From NCBI RefSeq assembly GCF_013201705.1, contig NZ_CP053837.1, forward strand, positions 744,001-808,000: DNA of 64,000 nt, read 5' to 3'. Under the pieces are notes generated by a model. It worked only from the letters and a program-made list of their open reading frames with translations. It was not told the DNA's origin and searched no databases. Shown here piece after piece: positions 25,874-34,653 of this stretch. Both the position numbers and the translations under genes were made by a program. Origin of the DNA: Aliarcobacter faecis (lineage in GTDB: Bacteria; Campylobacterota; Campylobacteria; Campylobacterales; Arcobacteraceae). Positions within the stretch are counted from its first letter, which is position 1; each line of letters starts with the position of its first letter.

Positions 25874-27559
25874 ATGCAAGAATATATCTACTATAATAAA
25901 AATGGGTTGGATTTCCCTTTGAGTGAAAAAATCCAAGTTACTACAAATTTAGATGATTTAGAAGGAAAGAGCTTTCTGATATCAAACTCAAATGAACTAA
26001 AAAGTGAATTTATTGCAAATGAGATTGATTTTTACATTAAAAATTCACAAGATAATTTCTCAGACAAAATATCAAATGTTTTAAAACTATATGAGATAAA
26101 TGGTATTAAGTTTGATTTTGCACAAGATATCTCTCAAGATTTACATATTTCAAACTCTTTAATGGTAGTTTATGAAAATGTAGAAGATTATAATAATTTT
26201 GTAAAAAATCTAAAAAAAGATGAATTTGAACTTTATCGAGTTGAAGAGAAACTAATTAAAGAGATTAAAAATAGTATTGGGAATTTTGAAGTTATTGTAA
26301 ATAGTAATGATAAAAAAATAGTTTTAAATACATCTCAAATTGTTTGGTTTAATCAAAAACTAAAAAAAGTAAAAAAAGGTATTTTTGACCCAAGTTTAAC
26401 CTCTATAGAAGAGATATTGGAATCTTTAAGAGAGAATATAGATAGTTTTTCATTTAGAAAAACAATAACTTACGATAAATCGATTTGTCAATATCACGAA
26501 AGAAAAGATGAAATTTGTTCAAAATGTGAAGAAGTTTGTCCTACAAATGCTATTAGAAAAGATGAAGAGAATAGAAGATTGGTTTTTTCATTAGTTGATT
26601 GTATTACTTGTGGTGAGTGTATTAGTTCCTGTCCTAGCGGTGCTTTGAGTAGTGCCGCAACTTCAAGAGATAGCTTATATGAGATAAGTCAATTTTATAA
26701 AAAAACAAAACCGTTAATAATATCTTCAAAATCTAATATAAAAGATATCAATGTAGCTTTAAAAATAAATGTTCTTCCACTTTCTATTATTGGAGATATT
26801 TTTGATGAGGCTATGTTTTTAACATATCTTCAAGTAAGTGGTTCTCAATTGATATATTTTTCAAATGATATCTCAAAAGGAACTTTTGAAAGTATCAGAA
26901 TAATAAATGATATTTATATGAAAAAATATGGAAAGATAGCTGTCTATTTAGTAAAAAATATTGATGAGCTTGAAGATGCTTTAGAAAAACAAGAGTTTAT
27001 TGAAAACTCTTACTATAACTTTAATCAAAGTGATATGAAAAAAAGAGAAATTTTTTCATATAGACTTCAAAATCTTGTAGGAAATGATGATTTAGGAGTA
27101 GTTAAAACAGGAGAGCATATTCATTATGGAAGAGTGTTGGTAAATGAAGCAAACTGTACACTTTGTCTATCTTGTGTGGGAGCTTGTAATGTTGATGCTT
27201 TATTTGCAAATGAATCTGATTTTACATTAAGAGTAAATCCAAGTTTATGTACAGCTTGTGGATATTGTGAAGCTGTATGCCCTGAAACTGACTGTCTAAC
27301 TATAAATTATGATGAGTTAGAGTTAAATCCTACTTGGTTTAAAGAGTCTATTTTGGCAAAAGATAAACTTTTTGCTTGTGTTGAGTGTGGAGTTGAGTTT
27401 GCTACAACAAAAGCTATTGAAAAAATTGCTCGTATGATGGAGCCTATATTTGCAAAACAAAGTCCAGCAAAAGCTAGAAGTTTATATTGTTGTGCAAATT
27501 GTAAACCAAAAGTTATGATAATGGAGGAGTTAAGTAAAAATGCAAAATATACAAATTAA
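25874..27559 (+). CDS. Multi-cluster 4Fe-4S ferredoxin protein of the formate dehydrogenase island
   Basis: This 561-residue cytoplasmic protein has four ferredoxin-type cysteine sets: CSKCEEVCP, CITCGECISSCP, CTLCLSCVGAC and CTACGYCEAVCPETDC. A C-terminal CVECG...CCANC pair may bind zinc. The first 180 residues have no recognised domain. Similar proteins open formate dehydrogenase clusters in Campylobacterota; an electron-transfer or maturation role is inferred. The start codon lies inside a GCATA-GGT-TATGC inverted repeat. It overlaps the downstream TorD-like gene by 20 bp. Confidence 0.85.
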   Translation: MQEYIYYNKNGLDFPLSEKIQVTTNLDDLEGKSFLISNSNELKSEFIANEIDFYIKNSQDNFSDKISNVLKLYEINGIKFDFAQDISQDLHISNSLMVVYENVEDYNNFVKNLKKDEFELYRVEEKLIKEIKNSIGNFEVIVNSNDKKIVLNTSQIVWFNQKLKKVKKGIFDPSLTSIEEILESLRENIDSFSFRKTITYDKSICQYHERKDEICSKCEEVCPTNAIRKDEENRRLVFSLVDCITCGECISSCPSGALSSAATSRDSLYEISQFYKKTKPLIISSKSNIKDINVALKINVLPLSIIGDIFDEAMFLTYLQVSGSQLIYFSNDISKGTFESIRIINDIYMKKYGKIAVYLVKNIDELEDALEKQEFIENSYYNFNQSDMKKREIFSYRLQNLVGNDDLGVVKTGEHIHYGRVLVNEANCTLCLSCVGACNVDALFANESDFTLRVNPSLCTACGYCEAVCPETDCLTINYDELELNPTWFKESILAKDKLFACVECGVEFATTKAIEKIARMMEPIFAKQSPAKARSLYCCANCKPKVMIMEELSKNAKYTN

Positions 27560-28136
27560 CCAAGCTAGACTTTTCGTCTATAATCTTTTATCACTACTTT
27601 TTGTAGAGGAGTATACAAAAACAAAGCAAGATGAGATAGTGAAAAATCTTGAGATTTTAAGTAAAAATGCTTTTAGCGATATTGTAGAAAACTCTTCTAA
27701 AGAGATTTTAGAAATAATTTCTAAAAAGGGAAAAGGTGAGATTTTCAACCAATATCAAGAGCTTTTTTTAGTACCTTTTGGAGAGTTTATATCTCTTAGT
27801 GTTTCGTGGTATCACGAACAAAGAGAGGGTGGAATAATGCAACTAAAAGTAAAAGATGTATTAGCAAAAACAAAAATAAGAAGAGATGAAAACTTTTTTA
27901 CAGCACAAGAGGATCATTTTGGATTTATCTTTACTCTTAGCTCTTATTTACTTGAAAGACAGTTAAAAGAAGAGATCAAAGAGGATTTACAAAAAGAGCT
28001 TTTTATTGAGGTAATAAATCCATATCTTGATAAATTCTTTTTTCGACTAATGGCTACAAAATCTGATATTTATTCAAAAGTTGGGTTGATTTTAGAGAGT
28101 TTTTATAATTTTGAAAAAGGTTATTTAGAGGTTTAG
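27540..28136 (+). CDS. TorD/DmsD-family molybdoenzyme chaperone
   Basis: This 198-residue all-helical protein belongs to the TorD family of redox-enzyme maturation proteins, which bind the Tat signal of molybdo-enzymes and help cofactor loading. Family marks are the N-terminal ARLFVYNLLSLLFVEEY, the central YQELFLVPFGEFISLSVSWY and EDHFGFIFTLSSYLLE (ExDHxxF-like). Its natural client is FdhA, two genes downstream. It overlaps the polyferredoxin by 20 bp and is followed by a strong hairpin before the structural fdh genes. Confidence 0.85.
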   Translation: MQNIQINQARLFVYNLLSLLFVEEYTKTKQDEIVKNLEILSKNAFSDIVENSSKEILEIISKKGKGEIFNQYQELFLVPFGEFISLSVSWYHEQREGGIMQLKVKDVLAKTKIRRDENFFTAQEDHFGFIFTLSSYLLERQLKEEIKEDLQKELFIEVINPYLDKFFFRLMATKSDIYSKVGLILESFYNFEKGYLEV

Positions 28137-28150
28137 ACTTTTTATAAAAA

Positions 28151-28190
28151 GTCCCTTTAAAAACTTAAAGAGTTTTTAAAGGGGCTTTTT
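28151..28190 (+). terminator. Strong hairpin with T-run, possible attenuator before the fdh structural genes
   Basis: A 13-bp perfect stem CCCTTTAAAAACT/AGTTTTTAAAGGG (28153-28165 with 28171-28183) extends by a G-U and a G-C pair, has a 5-nt loop, and is followed by TTTTT at 28186-28190. The next ATG is only 26 bp beyond, which leaves no room for a full promoter. It therefore either terminates incompletely or separates the chaperone message from the structural message. Confidence 0.75.
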
Positions 28191-28216
28191 ACCCTAAATC
28201 AAACAAAGGAGTTATC

Positions 28217-28441
28217 ATGGCAGATGAATTAGAACAACGAAGACAATTTATCAAAAGAGCTGGTATAGCTGCTACTGTTTTAGCTGGATCTGTTGTTGCA
28301 ACTGCTGCTACGACTGAAAGACAAGACAGAGGTGCAAACAGCAACAAAGGTAACGGTGTAGTTGTAGGAAGATCAAATAAAAAAGAGATTTTATACAAAA
28401 AATCAGCGGCTTGGGAAGAGTTTTATAAAGCTGCACACTAG
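28217..28441 (+). CDS. Small Tat-signal protein of the formate dehydrogenase operon
   Basis: A 74-residue protein with a twin-arginine motif RRQFIKRAG and a hydrophobic stretch (AATVLAGSVVATAA), then a basic hydrophilic tail with GNGVVVGRSNKKEILY and KSAAWEEFYKAA. It matches the small 'formate dehydrogenase region Tat target' family found before fdhA. It is thought to be an accessory or small subunit, but the role is unproven. A strong AAAGGAG site lies 8 nt upstream of the ATG. It lies 27 bp before fdhA. Confidence 0.85.
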   Translation: MADELEQRRQFIKRAGIAATVLAGSVVATAATTERQDRGANSNKGNGVVVGRSNKKEILYKKSAAWEEFYKAAH

Positions 28442-28468
28442 TAGGAAAATTTAAAAAAGGAGGATAGT

Positions 28469-31267
28469 ATGGGAGCAAATAGCTTTGGTAGAAGAACATT
28501 TTTAAAAATGGCTTCACTAGCGACTGCTTTTACAGCTACATCTGCTTTTGCAAATACAAATAAAGTTTTAAGAGATGCAACAGAGGAAGAGGTTAGAAAT
28601 CCATTCCCTGGTTCAAAGCTTGTAAAAACTATTTGTACACATTGCTCAGTAGGTTGTGGTGTAATTGCTGAAGTTCATAATGGAGTTTGGGTAAGACAAG
28701 AAGTAGCTCAAGATCACCCAATTAGTAGAGGAGGACACTGTTGTAAAGGTGCTGATATGATTGATAAAATCAGATCAACAAATAGATTACAGTATCCAAC
28801 ACAAAAAATTGCTGGAAAATGGAATAGAGTATCATGGGATGATGCTATGACAAAAATCTCTAATAAACTTTTAGAGTTAAGAGAGAAATTTGGACCAGAT
28901 TCAGTAATGTTTTTAGGTTCAGCAAAAACAAGTAATGAGCAAGGATATTATATTAGAAAATTTGTTTCAATGTTTGGAACAAATAATATAGATCACCAAG
29001 CTAGAATTTGACATAGTCCAACAGTTGCCGGTGTGGCAAATACATTTGGATATGGAGCTATGACAAATCACTTAGGAGATATGCATAAATCTAAAGCCAT
29101 TATAATTATTGGTTCAAATCCTGCGGATAATCATCCAATTGCAATGCAACATATTTTAAAAGCTAGAGAGCAAAATAATGCAAAAATTATTGTAGTTGAT
29201 CCTAGATTTACAAAAACTGCTGCTAAATCAGACCTATATTGTAGAATAAGAACAGGAACTGATATTGCATTCTTATACGGAATGATTAGATTAATCAGAG
29301 AAAATAGATGGTATGATGAGAAATTTTTAGCAAATAGAGTTTATGGTGTTGAAGAGATATTTAAAGAGTGCGAAGAGTACACACCTGAACATGTTGAAAA
29401 TATAACGGGATTACCAAAAGAGAGTTTAATTCAAGCTGCAACACTTCTAGCAAGTGCAGATCCTGCATGTTTGATTTGGAATCAAGGATGGACTCAACAT
29501 ACAATTGGTTCTTCAAATACAAGACTTGGTTCAATTATGCAATTAATTTTAGGAAATCTTGGAAAACCAGGTGGTGGATGTAATATTTTAAGAGGACACG
29601 ATAATGTTCAAGGTGGAACAGATGTTGGATGTTTAGCTGATACATTACCAGGATATTATGGTTTAGCTGAAGGTTCTTGGAAATATTTTGCAAAACAGTG
29701 GAAAGTTGATTATGAGTGGTTAAAAGGAAGATTCAAATCAAAAGAGCTTATGGAAGCTAGAGGAAATACACTTTCACTTTTTGCTGATGGAGTTTTAAAA
29801 GAAGAGAATGCAAAATATAATGGTGGAAGTCCAATTAAAGCACTTGTTTGTATAGGAAATGGTATTTCTACAGTAACAGATGTAAAAAGAATAAAAGATG
29901 CACTAGATAAACTAGATTTAGTTGTATTTATAGATCCTTATGTAAATGATGCTGCTGTTATTACAACAAGAACAGATAATCTATTCTTGTTACCTGCTGC
30001 TTCACAAGTAGAGACTTCAGGAACTGTTGTAAATACAGGAAGAAGTGTTCAATGGAGAAGTAAAGTAGTTGAACCTTTATATGAAGCAAGAACAGACCAT
30101 GAGATTTTATTTGATTTTGCAAAAAGAATGGGATTTTATAATGAACTTGTTGCAGGTATGGGTAAAGGAGATAATTTCCAATGGCCAGAAGATGCGACAA
30201 ATGAGATTGCTAAAGCTTTAAAAACTATTGGAATGACAGGTGTTACAGCTGAAAGAATTAAAAAACAGCAAGAGAACTGGCATCTATTTAATAATACTAC
30301 ACTTCAAGGAACAGGAGAATTTAGTAAAGAGTATTATGGATTACCATGGCCATGTTGGACAACTTCACACCCAGGAAGCCCTGTTTTATATAATATAGAT
30401 TTACCAGTAAGCCAAGGTGGTATGGGATTTAGAGCAAATTTTGGACTTGAAAAAGATGGAGTAAGTTTACTTGCAGCTGAAGGAAGTTATCCAAAAGATT
30501 CAAAAATTAAAGGTGGATATGCTGAGATAACAGCAGCAAATATTGAAAGTTTAGCTGGAATTACTCTAAGTGAAGAAGAGAAAAAATTAGTTGAAGGTAA
30601 AAATTGGAAAAATGATGATAGTGGGCTTTTAGTAAAATATGCTATTGAAGCAGGACTTGTACCTTATGGAAATGCAAGAGCTATGACTATTGTTCCATCA
30701 TTTACAGACCCAATTCCAAAACACAGAGAACCATTACACTCATTTAGACCAGATTTAATTGAGAGATATCCAGCGACTAAAGATAAAACAAATCACTGGA
30801 GAGTTGATGTTCCTTATGAGTCAAGACAAAATGAACAAGTTTGGGTAAATGATTTCCCTATAAATATTGTTTCTGGAAGAGTTGTTGAACATATGGGAAC
30901 AGGAACAGAGACAAGAGCATCTCATTATCTAGCAGAGTTAAGTGGAGAAATGTATGGGGAGTTACACCCAAATACAGCTGCTAAACTTGGAATTAAACAC
31001 GGGCAGATGATGTGGGTTTATGGAACAAAAGGTGGAAAAATAAAGATTAAATGTAAAGTTAGTCTAAGAGTAGGTGAAGATTCAGTATTCTTACCTCAAA
31101 ACTTCTCTGGAGTTTGGAGTGGAGAAAACTTAGCATATAGGTATCCAGATAGTACAGCACCGTATGCACTAGGAGAAAACTCAACACAAGTTACAAGTTA
31201 TGGATTTGACCAACAAACAGCTTGTCCAGAGACAAAATGTTCTTTAGTTAGAATTGAAAAAGCGTAA
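28469..31267 (+). CDS. fdhA: Selenocysteine-containing formate dehydrogenase catalytic subunit FdhA
   Basis: FdhA oxidises formate to CO2 at a bis-pyranopterin Mo or W site in the periplasm. The gene reads through an in-frame TGA at 29009-29011: before it DHQARI, after it HSPTVAGVANTFGYG, the conserved Sec site, so the product is 932 residues with Sec181. A Tat signal (GRRTFLKMASLATAF) is followed by one 4Fe-4S set Cys56, Cys59, Cys63 and Cys91. The molybdopterin domains continue to the C-terminal dinucleotide-binding barrel (GRVVEHMGTGTETRAS, FLPQNFSG). A SECIS hairpin follows the UGA. The start has AAAGGAGG upstream. Without recoding the product would be a 180-residue fragment. Confidence 0.97.
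29009..29050 (+). promoter_or_regulatory. UGA(Sec) codon with bacterial SECIS hairpin
   Basis: Directly after the UGA, TCCAA (29017-29021) pairs with TTGGA (29046-29050) and TTGCC (29025-29029) pairs with GGCAA (29035-29039). The apical loop GGTGT lies about 19 nt from the UGA. The apical GGU in a small loop matches the known E. coli fdhF SECIS contact for SelB. Confidence 0.85.
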
Positions 31268-31278
31268 AGGAAGTAGTC

Positions 31279-31875
31279 ATGAGTAATAATAATGTAGATT
31301 TTTCAAGTATGAAATTTTATTGTGATGAAAACCTTTGTATTCACTGTAATGGTTGTGTTGTTGCTTGTAAAGAGGCACATGAAGTTCCTGTTGGTGTAAA
31401 TAGAAGAAAAGTTATAACTGTAAATGAAGGTATGGTTGGAAAAGAGTTCTCTATTTCTATGGCTTGTATGCATTGTGATGATGCTCCTTGTCAGCAGGTT
31501 TGTCCAACAGATTGTTTTTATATAAGAACAGATGGAATTGTTTTACACGATAAAGATAAGTGTATTGGTTGTGGATATTGTCTATTTGCTTGTCCTTTTG
31601 GAGCTCCACAGTTTCCTCAAGATGGTGCATTTGGTACAAAAGGGAAAATGGATAAATGTACAATGTGTGCAGGAGGTCCACAAGAGACTAATACACCTAC
31701 TGAGTATAAAAAATATGGACAAAATAGAATTAGTGAAGGAAAAGTTCCTATGTGTGCTTCAATGTGTTCAACAAAAGCTTTACTTGTTGGTGATGCCAAT
31801 GAAATTGCTAAAATTAAAACATATAGAGCAGTATCAAAAGGAAAAGGATTAGCTACTCCTTCATATGGTTGGTAA
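31279..31875 (+). CDS. fdhB: Formate dehydrogenase iron-sulfur subunit FdhB
   Basis: This 198-residue electron-transfer subunit has four 4Fe-4S cysteine groups: CIHCNGCVVACKEAH, CMHCDDAPCQQVCP, CIGCGYCLFACPFG, and CTMC with CASMC. It carries electrons from FdhA to the membrane cytochrome FdhC. It has no signal peptide of its own, as expected for a subunit exported together with Tat-signalled FdhA. It lies 11 bp after fdhA and 10 bp before fdhC. Confidence 0.95.
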   Translation: MSNNNVDFSSMKFYCDENLCIHCNGCVVACKEAHEVPVGVNRRKVITVNEGMVGKEFSISMACMHCDDAPCQQVCPTDCFYIRTDGIVLHDKDKCIGCGYCLFACPFGAPQFPQDGAFGTKGKMDKCTMCAGGPQETNTPTEYKKYGQNRISEGKVPMCASMCSTKALLVGDANEIAKIKTYRAVSKGKGLATPSYGW

Positions 31876-31885
31876 GGAATAATTT

Positions 31886-32845
31886 ATGGAAAAAAGCTCA
31901 TTTATGAAAAGAAATGGAGCGTATATATATACTCTTTTAGGTCTTGGACTTGTAGGGTTTGTATTTGTAAATTTTATGATGATTATGGATTGGGGATACT
32001 TATTTAAGTACACAATTCATGTTTTAACAGGTGGAAGTATTGATGGTATTATAGTTCCAGCAGATACTCACTATAAAGAGATGGTAAATAAAGCATTTGG
32101 ACCAGAATATAGGGCAATTGCTCCTGAAATTATAAGAGCTAGTAATGAAAGACAACTTTATATTTGGTGGGTTTTTGTTGCTGAAATTGCAATATTTTGT
32201 TATATGTATGCAGTTTATGGAAGAAAAGAGGCAATTATTACTAAACCAAATGATGAGGTTCAAGTATTTACAGTTGTACATAGAGCTATAATTTGGTTAA
32301 ATGTACTTATTATCATAGCTTTAATTATTACAGGTTTTAATATAACTTGGAGTTTAAGAAGTGAGGGTGGATATATTCCTTTTATTTTAAGAGGAACACA
32401 TGAAGTAACTGGTCTTTTATGGTTTCCAATTTGGTTATTAATGACTATTATTGCATTTAAAGATTTAAAAATTTTATCAAGAAATAGTTTAATAGCTAAA
32501 ATAGTTCTTCCAGGGAAATATAAACCTATGAAGAGAATTATATACATAGTATTTGTTGCTATGGGAGCTGGATTACTGTTTAGTGGGTTTTTAATTTGGT
32601 TTATTCATCCAGATGCTTATACAAATGCCCACTATATTCAGTTTAAAAGAGCTTTATTATATGTTCATTTTGGTTCTAGTGTTTTAATTATGTTCTTTTT
32701 AATGGATTTTGTATATTCAACTTTAGTTGCCATAAAAGGTAATTTAAAAGGTTTAATTACAGGAAAATATCCAAGAGAGTTTTTAGAACAACTAGCACCT
32801 GATGTATTAGAAGATATAGAAAAAAAAGAGAAGGAAAATAGATGA
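31886..32845 (+). CDS. fdhC: Formate dehydrogenase cytochrome b subunit FdhC
   Basis: This 319-residue membrane protein anchors the enzyme and passes electrons to the menaquinone pool. It has about five hydrophobic helices (roughly residues 15-35, 95-113, 137-157, 175-193, 215-240 and 255-280, one of which may be peripheral). Histidines suited to haem b ligation lie in VVHRAIIW, RGTHEVTGLLW and LYVHFGSSV. The pattern matches the gamma subunit of periplasmic formate dehydrogenases. Its stop overlaps the fdhD start by 4 bp (ATGA). Confidence 0.93.
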   Translation: MEKSSFMKRNGAYIYTLLGLGLVGFVFVNFMMIMDWGYLFKYTIHVLTGGSIDGIIVPADTHYKEMVNKAFGPEYRAIAPEIIRASNERQLYIWWVFVAEIAIFCYMYAVYGRKEAIITKPNDEVQVFTVVHRAIIWLNVLIIIALIITGFNITWSLRSEGGYIPFILRGTHEVTGLLWFPIWLLMTIIAFKDLKILSRNSLIAKIVLPGKYKPMKRIIYIVFVAMGAGLLFSGFLIWFIHPDAYTNAHYIQFKRALLYVHFGSSVLIMFFLMDFVYSTLVAIKGNLKGLITGKYPREFLEQLAPDVLEDIEKKEKENR

Positions 32846-33678
32846 CTGCTCTTTTAAGAACTGAGGCCTTAGCCTCAGCCTTTTTGAAAAAAGAGAATAA
32901 CAATACAAAAAAAGTTATTGTTGAGAAATTTTTTGAAGATAGTTTTGAGAGTTTTGAAGATTTTGTTATAAAAGATGAGAAGATAGATTTTTATTTAAAT
33001 GGTGAAAAGCTAATTTCAGTAATGAGTATAAAAGAGCATCAAGATGCTCATATTATAGGATTTTTATTAAGTGAAGCAGTAATTTCTAGCTTTGAAGATA
33101 TTAAATCATTAAAAATTAGTGAAGATGGTTTGAGTGTTTTTGTTAAAGCAGATATTTCAAATATCGCTTATGAAAACTTATTTAAACAAAAAACATTGAC
33201 TTCAGGTTGTTGTGTAGGAGTTACTGGAAATGCTGAAAAAGCTTTTGATTGTTCTTTTATATCAACACAATATAGTCTAAAATCTACTCAAATTTTAAAG
33301 CAAATGAGTGAATTTAATAAATCTTCAAAGCTCTTTGATGATACAGGATGTGTGCACAAAGCAAGAATTGTTTTAGAAGATGGAACTTATTTTGAAACAG
33401 AAGATATAGGACGACATAATGCTATTGATAAGGTTATTGGTCTTGTAACTTTAAGTAAAAAAGATTTAAAAAAGAGTGTTTTATATGTAACTGGAAGATT
33501 ATCAAATGAGATGGTTGTAAAGTGTGTTATGCACAAAATTCCAATAGTTGTATCAAAAGCAGCTGTTACTTTTGAAGGTATAAAAGCAGCTTCTGAGCAT
33601 GGAGTTACACTTATAGGATTTGCAAGAGAGCATAGAATGAATGTCTATACTCATAGTGGAAGAGTTTTGATTGATTAG
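32842..33678 (+). CDS. fdhD: Formate dehydrogenase accessory sulfurtransferase FdhD
   Basis: FdhD passes sulfur from a cysteine desulfurase to the Mo-bis-PGD cofactor of formate dehydrogenase, a step required for activity. The 278-residue protein shows the sulfur-carrying cysteines in LTSGCCVGVTG (near residue 123), the conserved CVHKARIV and EDIGRHNAIDKVIG blocks, and the C-terminal SKAAVTFEGIKAA and GFAREHRMNVYTH. It overlaps fdhC by 4 bp. The next gene, a NifS-like protein, overlaps it by 8 bp, which fits the known FdhD-desulfurase partnership. Confidence 0.96.
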   Translation: MTALLRTEALASAFLKKENNNTKKVIVEKFFEDSFESFEDFVIKDEKIDFYLNGEKLISVMSIKEHQDAHIIGFLLSEAVISSFEDIKSLKISEDGLSVFVKADISNIAYENLFKQKTLTSGCCVGVTGNAEKAFDCSFISTQYSLKSTQILKQMSEFNKSSKLFDDTGCVHKARIVLEDGTYFETEDIGRHNAIDKVIGLVTLSKKDLKKSVLYVTGRLSNEMVVKCVMHKIPIVVSKAAVTFEGIKAASEHGVTLIGFAREHRMNVYTHSGRVLID

Positions 33679-34651
33679 GTTGAATTTTTTACAATATAAT
33701 CCAATAAAACTGGATTTAAATCAAAATCTAAGTTTGGATAGTTTAGTTTCAAATTTAGAATTTGAAGCTCTTTGTAAAGATTTTTTAAACCATTTTGGCT
33801 TTAAAAAATTAAAAACTTTCTCTTTTTCAAAAGAGGGATTTTTAACTCTACTTCTATCTTTAAGAGATAAAAGAATTGCTATTTGCAGAGGTGAAAGTGA
33901 AGCTTTAATTCAAGCAGCTAAATTATATGAAGATTTAGGATTTAATCTTACATATCTAAATTTAAAAAAAGATGGAAGTATAGATTTAAATGAGCTTAAA
34001 AATGATGACTTTGACTATATTTTTATCTCTTCATATATTATGGATACATTTTTAAAAATAGATTTAAATGAAGTAAAAAATATTTCAAATGCAAAAATTA
34101 TTTCAAATGCGAGTGCAGATTTTAGCCCTTTGAGTGATATTATATATTTTGATAATTATAAATTAAGTGGTTATTCTTTGAGTTCAATTCTATTTTTTAA
34201 TGATGATAGTTTTACTCAAGAGTTTATAGGTTTCACAGATAGCTTGGCAATTTATTCTTGTTTTAAGTCATATAAAAATATAGAAAAAGATATTAATATA
34301 AAAGATATTTTTCTAAATAAACTAAAAGAGAAATTTAAAGAGAATATCTATTTTTTTGTAGATAATAGTAAAACTTTAAATAACTCTTTTCATATAGCTT
34401 TAAAAAGTATAAAAGCAAGAGATTTAATAAGAACTTTAGCTTTTGAAAATATTTTTTTATCAAATGGGGAAGGGTGTAGTTTAGGAGTTTCAAAACCTTC
34501 AAGAGTTATTTTGGAGATGGGATATGATGAACCTCAAAGTAGAAATGCTCTAAGTTTTAGTTTTAATGAAAATTTTAGTGAAGAAAAAATAGATTTTATA
34601 GTAGATACAATATATAAAAAATATCTACAAATAAGAAGTTTTGAGGAGTGA
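33671..34651 (+). CDS. NifS/IscS-like (aminotransferase class V fold) protein next to fdhD
   Basis: This 326-residue protein looks like a shortened, diverged cysteine desulfurase. FDNYKLSGYSLSSILFF fits the PLP-lysine region (HKLYGPKG in NifS), and LSNGEGCSLGVSKPSRVIL fits the catalytic-cysteine loop, with the Cys conserved. The C-terminal NALSFSFNENFSEEKIDFIVD matches the family end. The N-terminal PLP-phosphate glycine-rich segment is poorly conserved. The start is TTG at 33671, overlapping fdhD by 8 bp. Sulfur or selenium delivery to FdhD or SelD is inferred from family and position; loss of activity cannot be excluded. Confidence 0.7.
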   Translation: MIRLNFLQYNPIKLDLNQNLSLDSLVSNLEFEALCKDFLNHFGFKKLKTFSFSKEGFLTLLLSLRDKRIAICRGESEALIQAAKLYEDLGFNLTYLNLKKDGSIDLNELKNDDFDYIFISSYIMDTFLKIDLNEVKNISNAKIISNASADFSPLSDIIYFDNYKLSGYSLSSILFFNDDSFTQEFIGFTDSLAIYSCFKSYKNIEKDINIKDIFLNKLKEKFKENIYFFVDNSKTLNNSFHIALKSIKARDLIRTLAFENIFLSNGEGCSLGVSKPSRVILEMGYDEPQSRNALSFSFNENFSEEKIDFIVDTIYKKYLQIRSFEE

Positions 34652-34653
34652 AT

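Noticed and set aside
28469-29011. FdhA as a broken gene split by a stop codon
   Set aside because: The stop is UGA at the conserved selenocysteine position, a SECIS hairpin follows, and the full selA/selB/selC/selD set is present, so it is recoded rather than broken.
31532-31852. Plus-strand ORF inside fdhB in another frame
   Set aside because: It overlaps the clear ferredoxin-type coding frame entirely and has no ribosome site or recognisable domain.
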